Part shown: positions 51,990 to 64,000 of the stretch, one piece after another
Position numbering within the stretch: the stretch's first letter is position 1
How the letters are laid out: every line of letters starts with the position of its first letter
Source: Lysobacter luteus
GTDB lineage: Bacteria > Pseudomonadota > Gammaproteobacteria > Xanthomonadales > Xanthomonadaceae
NCBI RefSeq assembly: GCF_907164845.1
Contig: NZ_OU015430.1
Coordinates: 124,001 to 188,000, forward strand
Direction: 5' to 3'
Length of the DNA: 64,000 nucleotides
Notes under the pieces: model-generated
Databases searched by the model: none
Told to the model about the DNA's origin: nothing
Seen by the model: only the letters and a program-made list of their open reading frames with translations
Position numbers and translations under genes: made by a program

Positions 51990-54830
51990 TCACTCGATGA
52001 CGTAGACCACCGCGGTGCGGGCGGGCACCGCAAAGTGCCCGCTGGCCGGGTCGAAGGCGGCGGACTCGTGCGGGCGCGGGTCAGCGGCACCGGCGGCGCG
52101 GTGAACGGGGTGGAGCACGAAGCGACGGCCGCGGGCCGCGTCGATCGGGAGCACCTGCGGCTCCGGCGACACGTTGACCAGGTACAGCAGCGCCTCGAAT
52201 CCGGCGCCCGGGTAGCCACGGCCGTCGAGCTCGCCGGCGATCACCACCGGGTTCTGGGCAGGACCGGTGTTGTGGAAGCGCAGGCGCCGCTTCACATCGT
52301 CGGCCGTCCGCAGACGGAACAGGGTCGAGCTGTCGCGGATGCGCAGCAGGTCGAGGAACGCATCGCGGGTGAAGGCGATCCCGCGTGCGGTCGGCTTGAT
52401 CGACGGGTCGGCGAGCAGCGGTGCCATCTGCGGCCAGCTCTCGCGGTTGTCCGGCGCCGGCGGCAGGCCGGTGCCGAAGTGGTTGTCGGTGGCGCTCCAG
52501 TCGAGCCGGTTGAACCAGTCACCGGAATCGAAGCTGTTGCGGTCCAGCGACTTGGAGCGCAGCAGTTCGCCGCCGGCGTGGAAGTAGGCGATGCCCTGGC
52601 TGAAGGCGTTCAGTGCGAGTGCGAGCACCTGCACCCGGGCGCGATCATCGCGGCTGGTGTCGGCCGGCAGCTTGAACGCGTTGACGTCGAACAGGGTCTG
52701 GTTGTCGTGGTTCTCGACGTAGTTGACCACCTCGCCCGGCTGCGCGGCGTAGCCGGCCGGCTGGCCCTTGTAGTCGAGCCGGGACAGCGGGATCGTCGCG
52801 CCGCTGGCGTCCGTCGTCACATACTCGGCGAGGGTGCCCGCGAGGCCAGCGCGGACCAGGTCGGCGGCATGCAGCAGCTCGGCGCGGCTGGCTGTGTCGT
52901 GCGCGTTGGGCGCGTAGTGCATGCCGTTGACATAGCCCTGGGTGAACATCGCCGCGCCCTTGTCACCGGCGCCGCCACCGCGGATCGCATCGCGCGCGCG
53001 GTCGCTGAAGGTGCCGATGCCCGAACCCTGCAGCGACAACTGCGAGGCCTGCACGAAGCGCGCGCCGTCTGCGACCTCGCCGAAGTTCCAGCCCTCGCCG
53101 ATCAGGTTGACGTGGCGGCCGGCGGCCTCGTTGACGCGCCGCTGCAGCTGCTCCATCGCATCGCGCGGCTGGTGGCCCATCAGGTCGAAGCGGAATGAGT
53201 CGATCCGGTAGTGCTCCGCCCACAGCGCCGCCGAGTCGAGCATGAGCTTGCCCATCATCAGGTGCTCGGTGGCGGTGTTGTCGCAGCAGGTCGAGGTGGT
53301 GACCTTGCCGTTCGCGTCGAGGCGCTGGTAGTAGCCGGGCACGATCCGGTCGAGTACCGAGCGCTCGAGCTGGCCGGACGCGGTGGTGTGGTTGTAGACC
53401 ACGTCCATGCCGACCCGCAGCCCGGCAGCGTGCAACGCCTGGACCATCGCGCGGAACTCGCGGATGCGCGCTGCGCCATCGGCGGCGTTGCTGGCGAAGC
53501 TGCCCTCGGGCGCGTTGAAGTGGTACGGGTCGTAGCCCCAGTTGAAGCAGTCGCGCGCGGCGACAGCCATCACCGCCGCCTGCTGGGCCTGGCCGTCCGC
53601 GGCCGCCTCGGGTACGTCGGGTTCGATGCAGCCCGGCTCGGGCACGGTCGCGAGGTCGAACACCGGCAACAGGTGGACATCGGTCAGGCCGGCGTCGGCG
53701 AGCGACCGCAGGTGGCGCATGCCGTCGCTGCGGGTTTCGGTGAACGCGAGGTACTTGCCGCGGTTGGCGTCGGTCACCGTCGTGTCGTCGCGGGAGAAAT
53801 CGCGCACGTGCAGTTCGTAGATGACCATGTCGGTCGGCGCGGCCAACGGCGTCGGTCGCGGTGTGTCGTCCCAGCCGGTCGGCTTGAGCGCGGGGGCATC
53901 CAGGTCGGCGACGTAGCTGCGTTTCGAATTCGCGGTGAGGCTGACCGAGTACGGATCGGTGACGCGGTTGCGGACCACGCCGGTGCCCGGCACGAACACG
54001 TCGACCAGGTAGGTGTAGTAGTCGCCCGAACGATCGCCCGGCAGGCGTGTGGACCATGCGCCGGTGGCATCGTCGCGCTGCATCGGCAGGCGTGCGCTGG
54101 CGGCGCCGTCGCCGTCGTCGTAGAGGCATAGCGAGACGTCGCGGGCGGTCGGCGCCCACACACGGAAGCCGGTGCCATCGCTACCGGGCGTCGCGCCGAG
54201 GTCGTCCAGCGCGGTTGCCGCAGCAAAGAGGTCGTCGAGTGCGCCGGGATGCTGCACGGTGGTCGCGGCCAGCACCCTGCCGTCCGCATCCTCGCGCACC
54301 AGCACCAGTTGGCCGCGCAGCAGCGCAGGCACACGCGTCACGTCACCCGGGGCCAGCGACAGCCGTACGCCTTCGCCAATGAAATCGGACCTCGCGGCCA
54401 GCGTGGGCGGCAGCGGCGTGCCGATGGGCGACAGTGCAAGTGCGCCATCGGCACCGGTGACCGCGGCACCGGGCCCGGCGGTAATCCCACCAGTCGCCGA
54501 GTGGTACAGGCGGTAGGTCCCGGTGTCGTCGGCCGCGACGCCCGGCCATTGCAGCAGGCCGCGGTCGAGCCAGTAGGCACTGGCATCGGTCGGGGCGTCG
54601 GGCGCGGCCTGCAGGGTCGTCGCGAACGCGTCGGCGTTGCAGGCCGCGGTATCAAGCCCGGCGGTCGGCGACATGCGGGATTCGCCCGCGTGGCGTGTCG
54701 TCGCGCCAGATCCCGTCGCGCCGACCGGGGCGGCGATGCACGCGAGCGCCAACGCAACGCCGAGGGCGCGCCGCCGGAGCGCGTGGGCCGGTGAACCGAC
54801 GGGACTGCTTCCCACGCTGCATGCCGCCAT
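51990..54830 (-). CDS. Pullulanase-type alpha-1,6-glucosidase (GH13)
   Basis: 946 aa with signal peptide ([20 protein letters not shown]). After pullulanase N-terminal domains ([20 protein letters not shown] and the CBM48-like [20 protein letters not shown]) the catalytic barrel shows [11 protein letters not shown], nucleophile in FRFDLMGHQ, acid in LIGEGWNFG and [12 protein letters not shown]. Debranches alpha-1,6 links in glycogen or pullulan. GAGGAGGTCGCG precedes ATG 54830. Ten bases after the alpha-glucosidase stop, so co-transcribed. Confidence 0.92.
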   Translation of the reverse strand: MAACSVGSSPVGSPAHALRRRALGVALALACIAAPVGATGSGATTRHAGESRMSPTAGLDTAACNADAFATTLQAAPDAPTDASAYWLDRGLLQWPGVAADDTGTYRLYHSATGGITAGPGAAVTGADGALALSPIGTPLPPTLAARSDFIGEGVRLSLAPGDVTRVPALLRGQLVLVREDADGRVLAATTVQHPGALDDLFAAATALDDLGATPGSDGTGFRVWAPTARDVSLCLYDDGDGAASARLPMQRDDATGAWSTRLPGDRSGDYYTYLVDVFVPGTGVVRNRVTDPYSVSLTANSKRSYVADLDAPALKPTGWDDTPRPTPLAAPTDMVIYELHVRDFSRDDTTVTDANRGKYLAFTETRSDGMRHLRSLADAGLTDVHLLPVFDLATVPEPGCIEPDVPEAAADGQAQQAAVMAVAARDCFNWGYDPYHFNAPEGSFASNAADGAARIREFRAMVQALHAAGLRVGMDVVYNHTTASGQLERSVLDRIVPGYYQRLDANGKVTTSTCCDNTATEHLMMGKLMLDSAALWAEHYRIDSFRFDLMGHQPRDAMEQLQRRVNEAAGRHVNLIGEGWNFGEVADGARFVQASQLSLQGSGIGTFSDRARDAIRGGGAGDKGAAMFTQGYVNGMHYAPNAHDTASRAELLHAADLVRAGLAGTLAEYVTTDASGATIPLSRLDYKGQPAGYAAQPGEVVNYVENHDNQTLFDVNAFKLPADTSRDDRARVQVLALALNAFSQGIAYFHAGGELLRSKSLDRNSFDSGDWFNRLDWSATDNHFGTGLPPAPDNRESWPQMAPLLADPSIKPTARGIAFTRDAFLDLLRIRDSSTLFRLRTADDVKRRLRFHNTGPAQNPVVIAGELDGRGYPGAGFEALLYLVNVSPEPQVLPIDAARGRRFVLHPVHRAAGAADPRPHESAAFDPASGHFAVPARTAVVYVIE

Positions 54831-54840
54831 CGCGACCTCC

Positions 54841-56457
<1,617 letters not shown>

Positions 56458-56575
56458 CCGCGTCCCCACAACGTGCCTTGAAGAAAGGGCGGCCGGCCAC
56501 TGCGCGCGGCTCGCCGGGGCGCCACTATTCCACGGCCCGCACTGCAGCATGTTGCCGCCACGGGCGCGCCGGCGA

Positions 56576-56589
56576 TGAATACGTTTGCA
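56576..56589. promoter_or_regulatory. LacI-type operator between alpha-glucosidase and MFS transporter
   Basis: TGAATACGTTTGCA, reverse complement of the 30116 site. Lies 61 bp before the MFS start and 119 bp before the alpha-glucosidase start, fitting divergent control. Confidence 0.78.
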
Positions 56590-56650
56590 GGCCGATTGTG
56601 CACCTGCACCGCTGACTACCATGGCCGTCGACCAATGGGGAACGCATCGG

Positions 56651-58147
56651 ATGGATCGCAAACCGCAGCTGTCGTTCTGGCAGATCTGGAACATGTGTTT
56701 CGGCTTCCTCGGCATCCAGTTCGGGTTCGCCCTGCAGAACGCCAACGTCAGCCGCATCTTCCAGACGCTGGGCGCGGAGATGGACGAGATCCCGGTGCTG
56801 TGGATTGCCGCGCCACTCACCGGCCTGATCGTCCAGCCGATCGTCGGCTATCTGTCGGACCGCACCTGGACCGGGCTGGGGCGCCGCCGGCCTTACTTCC
56901 TGGTCGGCGCGGTGCTGTCGACGCTGGCGCTGTTCGTGATGCCCGAGTCGCCGGCGCTGTGGATCGCGGCCGGCATGCTGTGGGTGCTCGACGCCTCGAT
57001 CAACATCTCGATGGAGCCGTTCCGCGCGTTCGTCGGCGACCAGTTGCCGTGCCGGCAGCGGCCGACCGGTTACGCGATGCAGAGCTTCTTCATCGGCGTC
57101 GGTTCGGTGGTCGCCAGCCTGCTGCCCTTCCTGCTGGCGCACCTGGGCGTGGCCAACACCGCCGGCCCGGGCGAAGTACCCGACACCGTGCGCTACGCGT
57201 TCTGGTTCGGTGGCGCGGTGCTGCTGCTGGCGGTCGGCTGGACCATCGTCAGCACGCGCGAGTACCCGCCGGCGCAGCTGCAGGCCTGGGACGAGGCGCC
57301 GGTGCTGGTGCGCCCGCCGCTGGATCGCGGGCGGCTGGCACGCCACGGCATTGCCTGGCTGGCGGCGGGCGCGTTGCTGGCGGCCGCGGTGGTCGGCTTT
57401 GGCCTCGACAAGCAGCTCTACATCCTGGCCGGGTTGCTGGCGGCCTACGGGCTTGCCCAGTTCGCGCTGCGCCACCTGCGCGGTGACAACCCGCTGGCGA
57501 GCATCCTCGGCGACCTCCACCACATGCCGCGGGTAATGCGGCAACTGGCGGTGGTGCAGTTCTTCAGCTGGTTCGCGTTGTTCGCGATGTGGATCTACAC
57601 CACCGCGGCGGTGACCGGCGTGCACTTCGGCAGCGACGATCCGACGTCGGCCGCCTACAACGAGGGCGCCAACTGGGTTGGCGTGCTGTTTGCCGCCTAC
57701 AACGGCTTTGCGGCGCTGGCGGCCATGGTCATCCCGGCGATGGTGCGGCGGCTCGGGCTGCGCATGAGCCACCTGGTCAACGCGGTGCTGGGCGGGCTGG
57801 GCCTGTTGTCGTTCCTGGTGATCGACGACCCGCGCTGGCTGCTGCTGTCGATGGTGGGGGTCGGCTTCGCCTGGGCGTCCATCCTGTCGCTGCCATACGC
57901 GCTGCTGTCGGACTGCCTGCCGGCGGCCAAGATGGGCGTGTACATGGGCATCTTCAATTTCTTCATCGTGATCCCGCAGCTGGTCGCCGCGAGCCTGCTG
58001 GGGTTCCTGCTCAACACCTTCCTCGGTGGCGAGCCGGTCAACGCGTTGGCGGTGGGTGGCATCAGCCTGGTGATCGCGGGGCTGTGCGTGCTGCGGGTGA
58101 GCGAGCCGTTGGCGGCGACCGCCGGGACCGCTGGGGAGGCCGCATGA
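56651..58147 (+). CDS. MFS/GPH-type sugar transporter, probably for maltose or maltodextrin
   Basis: 498 aa, 12 helices with loop signature GYLSDRTWTGLGRRRPYFLV. Looks like the xanthomonad SuxC/MalA-type disaccharide importer (SLC45-like). Flanked by alpha-glucosidase and a lipoprotein amylase. ATG 56651 is chosen because earlier in-frame starts overlap the operator and read poorly. Stop overlaps the amylase start (ATGA). Inner-membrane import of the products of periplasmic hydrolysis is the likely role. Confidence 0.88.
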   Translation: MDRKPQLSFWQIWNMCFGFLGIQFGFALQNANVSRIFQTLGAEMDEIPVLWIAAPLTGLIVQPIVGYLSDRTWTGLGRRRPYFLVGAVLSTLALFVMPESPALWIAAGMLWVLDASINISMEPFRAFVGDQLPCRQRPTGYAMQSFFIGVGSVVASLLPFLLAHLGVANTAGPGEVPDTVRYAFWFGGAVLLLAVGWTIVSTREYPPAQLQAWDEAPVLVRPPLDRGRLARHGIAWLAAGALLAAAVVGFGLDKQLYILAGLLAAYGLAQFALRHLRGDNPLASILGDLHHMPRVMRQLAVVQFFSWFALFAMWIYTTAAVTGVHFGSDDPTSAAYNEGANWVGVLFAAYNGFAALAAMVIPAMVRRLGLRMSHLVNAVLGGLGLLSFLVIDDPRWLLLSMVGVGFAWASILSLPYALLSDCLPAAKMGVYMGIFNFFIVIPQLVAASLLGFLLNTFLGGEPVNALAVGGISLVIAGLCVLRVSEPLAATAGTAGEAA

Positions 58148-59844
58148 AGCCGTCGGCTGTCGCACTCGTGCTGCTGGCCACCCTGGCCGCTGGCTGCACC
58201 CACCTCGGCGGGGCGGGCGCGCCCGCCGTCGACCGCGAGTACTACGGCACCACCGAGCCGTTCGCGGCGAACGCGGTGTACTTCGTGGTGACCGACCGCT
58301 TCGTCAACGGCGACCCGTCGAACGACCAGCGCGCGCAGGGCGCGCCGGACCCCGCGCTGCGCACCTTTGACCGGCCGACCCCCGGTGCGGAGCGGCACGG
58401 CGGCAACATCGGCTACCTGGGCGGCGACTTCCGCGGCCTGCTCGACAACGCGGGCTACATCGCCGACATGGGGTTTGGCGCGGTGTGGCTGACGCCGATC
58501 ATCGACAACCCCGACCAGGCCTTCACCGGCGGCGACCCGATCGGCTCGGATGCGTTCTTCAAGGACCGCGGCAAGACCGGCTACCACGGTTACTGGGGTG
58601 TGGACTTCTTCACCGTCGACGAGCACCTGCCCAGCGATGGGCTCGACTTTGCCGGCCTCACCGCGGGGCTGCGCAGGCACGGCCTGGTGACGGTGCTCGA
58701 CATCGTCGCCAACCACGGCTCGCCGTCGTTCAGCATGCCGGCCGACCAGCCGAAGTTCGGCGAGCTCTACGACGCCGACGGCCGCCTCGTGGCCGACCAC
58801 CAGAACCTCGCGCCCGAAGCGCTCGACCCGGACACCAATCCGCTGCACGCGTTCTTCCACGCCGAGCCCGACCTCGCCCAGCTGTCCAACCTGGACGACA
58901 CCAATCCCGCGGTGCTCGACTACTTCGTGCGCGCCTATTCGAAGTGGATCGACCAGGGCGCCGGCGCGTTCCGCATCGACACCATCCGGCACGTGCCGCA
59001 TCCGTTCTGGAAGGCGTTCACCGACCGCATCCGCTCCGACCATCCGGGCTTCTTCATGTTCGGCGAGGCGTTCGACCACGAGGCCGGCAACATCGCGCCG
59101 CACACCTGGCAGGAGAACGGCGGCGTCAGCGTGCTCGACTTCCCGTTGAAGGCGGCGCTGCAGGACGTGTTCGGCCGCGCCGGCGCCGGCTACGAGCGGC
59201 TGGCCGATGCGCTGTACCTGATCGACGGCCCGTACGCCAACCCGTACGAGCTCATGACCTTCTACGACAACCACGACATGCCGCGCATGGACGCCAGCGA
59301 TGCGAGCTTCATCGATGCGCACAACTGGCTGTTCACCGCGCGCGGCATCCCGGTCATCTACTACGGCTCGGAGATCGGCTTCATGCGCGGCGCCGGTGAG
59401 CACGAAGGCAATCGCAACTACTTCGGCCAGGACCGCGTCGATGCGGCCGCTGCCCACCCCGTCCGCCAGCAGCTGGCGCGCATTGCCCGCCTGCGTGCGG
59501 CAACACCGGCGCTGCAGCGCGGACTGCAGCTCAACGTGCAACTTGAAGGCGACCGCGCCGCGTTCTACCGGGTGCTGCAGCACGGTGGCCAGGCCCAGGT
59601 CGCGCTGGTACTGCTCAACAAGGGCGACGTGCCGGCGCCGTTCGAAGTGCTTGATTACCTGCAGGCGGGAACGTGGCGCGATGCACTCGACGGCGGCGTG
59701 CTCGCGGTCGCCGAAGGCGGGTCGCTTGCGGCAACGGTGCCGGCGCATGGGGTCAGGGTGTTCGTGCTTGATGCGCCCGTACGCGACGGTGGTTTGGCCG
59801 CCGCGCTCGATGGAGCGATGGCGCGCGCGCGTCGCGGCGACTGA
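58144..59844 (+). CDS. Lipoprotein GH13 alpha-amylase
   Basis: 566 aa. Lipobox LAAGC near residues 14-18 implies anchoring to the outer membrane. Barrel residues: DIVANHGSPSF, nucleophile D279 in FRIDTIRHVP, acid E308 in FGEAFDHE and D378 in TFYDNHDMPR. GDFRGLLDNAGYIADMGFGA marks the GH13 start. Probably acts on maltodextrin near the membrane, feeding the MFS importer encoded just upstream. Confidence 0.92.
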   Translation: MKPSAVALVLLATLAAGCTHLGGAGAPAVDREYYGTTEPFAANAVYFVVTDRFVNGDPSNDQRAQGAPDPALRTFDRPTPGAERHGGNIGYLGGDFRGLLDNAGYIADMGFGAVWLTPIIDNPDQAFTGGDPIGSDAFFKDRGKTGYHGYWGVDFFTVDEHLPSDGLDFAGLTAGLRRHGLVTVLDIVANHGSPSFSMPADQPKFGELYDADGRLVADHQNLAPEALDPDTNPLHAFFHAEPDLAQLSNLDDTNPAVLDYFVRAYSKWIDQGAGAFRIDTIRHVPHPFWKAFTDRIRSDHPGFFMFGEAFDHEAGNIAPHTWQENGGVSVLDFPLKAALQDVFGRAGAGYERLADALYLIDGPYANPYELMTFYDNHDMPRMDASDASFIDAHNWLFTARGIPVIYYGSEIGFMRGAGEHEGNRNYFGQDRVDAAAAHPVRQQLARIARLRAATPALQRGLQLNVQLEGDRAAFYRVLQHGGQAQVALVLLNKGDVPAPFEVLDYLQAGTWRDALDGGVLAVAEGGSLAATVPAHGVRVFVLDAPVRDGGLAAALDGAMARARRGD

Positions 59845-59850
59845 CCGCGC

Positions 59851-63122
<3,272 letters not shown>

Positions 63123-63228
63123 GGCAGGGGCTCCAGTCAGGCAAAAGAGGGGCGTGCGGCGCCGTCAGGTCGACGGGACGCTGGTTGGATGGGCATCGGG
63201 GTGGAGCGCGGTGGCTCCGGGGCGCGGA

Positions 63229-63660
63229 TCAGGCCGGGGTCGGCGGTCCGCGGGCATGCAGCCCGTGCGGGCGCAGCGTGGCGTGGCCGTCGGCGATCGC
63301 CACCGAGGGCGCGGGGCCGGCCGGGATGCGGGCGAGCAGCGGTAACGGGTGCGCGGCGCCGGCCAACTGGCCCAGCAACGGGCAGTAAGGGCAGTCGGCG
63401 TGGGTCGCGTGGCGCGGCCCGGGAGCAACCGGTGCTTCCGGCGACGCATCCTGGTGGGCGGTTGCATGGTCGCCGTGGCCGGCCACCTGCTGGGTGATCG
63501 ACGGTGCGCCAGCGAACGCGGCGGACGGGCCGCCGCCGCCGAGGTAGAGGCGCCCCGCGGTGGGCATCAGAACCAGCGCCAGCATCGCGGCGAGGGCCAG
63601 GCGGCCGAGCCAGTACTGGAAGCTGCAACCCGGGTGGAAGGGGTTCTTCACGATCGCCAT
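63229..63660 (-). CDS. DUF2946-like protein (copper-associated)
   Basis: 143 aa from ATG 63660. One membrane/signal helix (LGRLALAAMLALVLMPTAG), a His-rich stretch (HGDHATAHQDA) and HADCPYCPLLGQ, the CxxC site common in DUF2946 proteins that accompany TonB copper receptors. In operon order with the receptor (106-bp gap). Frame extends upstream but the promoter region would then be coding. Confidence 0.75.
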   Translation of the reverse strand: MAIVKNPFHPGCSFQYWLGRLALAAMLALVLMPTAGRLYLGGGGPSAAFAGAPSITQQVAGHGDHATAHQDASPEAPVAPGPRHATHADCPYCPLLGQLAGAAHPLPLLARIPAGPAPSVAIADGHATLRPHGLHARGPPTPA

Positions 63661-63685
63661 TTTCCCGACGCCGCGCATGCCCGCT

Positions 63686-63699
63686 CTGATCCAGATCAA
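63686..63699. promoter_or_regulatory. FNR/DNR-type box
   Basis: On the minus strand TTGATCTGGATCAG, matching TTGAT-N4-ATCAA with one change. It lies between the divergent DUF2946-like gene and the gene at 63861. Confidence 0.55.
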
Positions 63700-63775
63700 G
63701 ACGGTGGCGTATGGACGCCAGGACGTCCGCCCCGCGGGGTTTTGCCGTTTCCATACGCAGCGGTTTGGTCGCGCT

Positions 63776-63789
63776 TGATCCAAGTCATG
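63776..63789 (+). promoter_or_regulatory. FNR/DNR-type box upstream of the gene at 63861
   Basis: TTGATCCAAGTCAT, a good half site plus GTCA. Centred at 63782.5; a TAAGGT -10 at 63812-63817 then places a start near 63824, so the box centre is about 41.5 bases upstream, the class II activator position. Confidence 0.55.
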
Positions 63790-63860
63790 GCCGGGGTCGG
63801 GGGGCAGCCCTAAGGTGCGCTCAAACGACGATTTCGAAACCCCGATAGGAAGCCTGAAAA

Positions 63861-64000
63861 ATGAAAGACCTGGTCCTGTTGTTCGCACTTGCCACGGCCG
63901 CCGGATTCACGCCGATGGCGGTGGCCGCCCAACACCACTCGGAGGTCACCCCGGTGGCCGACGTCACCTTCACCCTGAAGACCGCGATCCATGAAGGCCA
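63861..64000 (+). CDS. Secreted protein, possibly copper nitrite reductase (3' end beyond window)
   Basis: 46 complete codons are visible: signal peptide MKDLVLLFALATAAGFTPMA ending near AVAAQHH, then VADVTFTLKTAIHEG, which resembles the N-terminus of NirK-type cupredoxins from memory. The two FNR/DNR-type boxes upstream and the nearby copper-uptake genes support a copper-dependent, oxygen-regulated function. The sequence is too short to be sure; another multicopper oxidase is possible. Confidence 0.45.
   Translation, partial: MKDLVLLFALATAAGFTPMAVAAQHHSEVTPVADVTFTLKTAIHEG

Overview
The window comes from the chromosome of a high-GC gammaproteobacterium, most likely a Xanthomonadaceae member of the Lysobacter/Luteimonas type. 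Pointers are an Ax21-family outer-membrane protein, an ole gene cluster, a complete Entner-Doudoroff operon, several TonB-dependent receptors and a chromosomal integron-type cassette array. Everything below was read from the sequence by eye; no database search was run.

Layout. 1-13 kb is core genome: plsB (cut by the window edge), a topoisomerase IB, the ergothioneine pair egtB-egtD, hemD-hemX-hemY, a rhodanese, secB and gpsA. 13-14.7 kb holds the Ax21-like protein and two small hypothetical genes. 14.8-20.6 kb is zwf-pgl-edd-glk-eda. 20.6-26.7 kb holds a sodium/solute symporter and oleB, a YkgJ-type gene, oleC and oleD, with REP palindromes between genes. 27-33 kb holds a divergent TonB receptor and a secreted GH13 amylase. 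33-41.3 kb is an integron cassette array. 41.3-49.9 kb is mixed: a frameshifted GST, stress and resistance genes, a cytochrome b561/catalase-like pair and an ECF sigma/anti-sigma pair. 49.9-60.9 kb is an alpha-glucan cluster (GH97, pullulanase, alpha-glucosidase, MFS transporter, lipoprotein amylase, LacI-type repressor). 61-64 kb is a TonB copper receptor, a DUF2946-like protein and the start of a secreted protein that may be a copper nitrite reductase.

Sugar genes. Four promoters, those of zwf, the symporter, the divergent TonB receptor/amylase pair and the divergent alpha-glucosidase/MFS pair, carry the same 14-bp element TGAATACGTTTGCA or a close variant. This suggests one LacI-family regulon, probably run by the repressor at 59851-60930. 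It would link outer-membrane uptake, periplasmic and cytoplasmic glucan hydrolysis, inner-membrane transport and glucose catabolism through the Entner-Doudoroff route.

Cassette array. Eleven attC sites lie in one orientation between 33055 and 41291, with no integrase gene in the window. Cassette genes are clearly less GC-rich than the flanks and are mostly small membrane or secreted proteins, plus one AAA/STAND-like NTPase. An IS110-family element sits inside the sixth attC. Its upstream non-coding end folds into a two-loop guide RNA. All four guide segments match: the target loop matches the two attC halves flanking the element, and the donor loop matches the element's own ends. I consider this self-consistent bridge-RNA/attC pairing the most interesting observation in the window.
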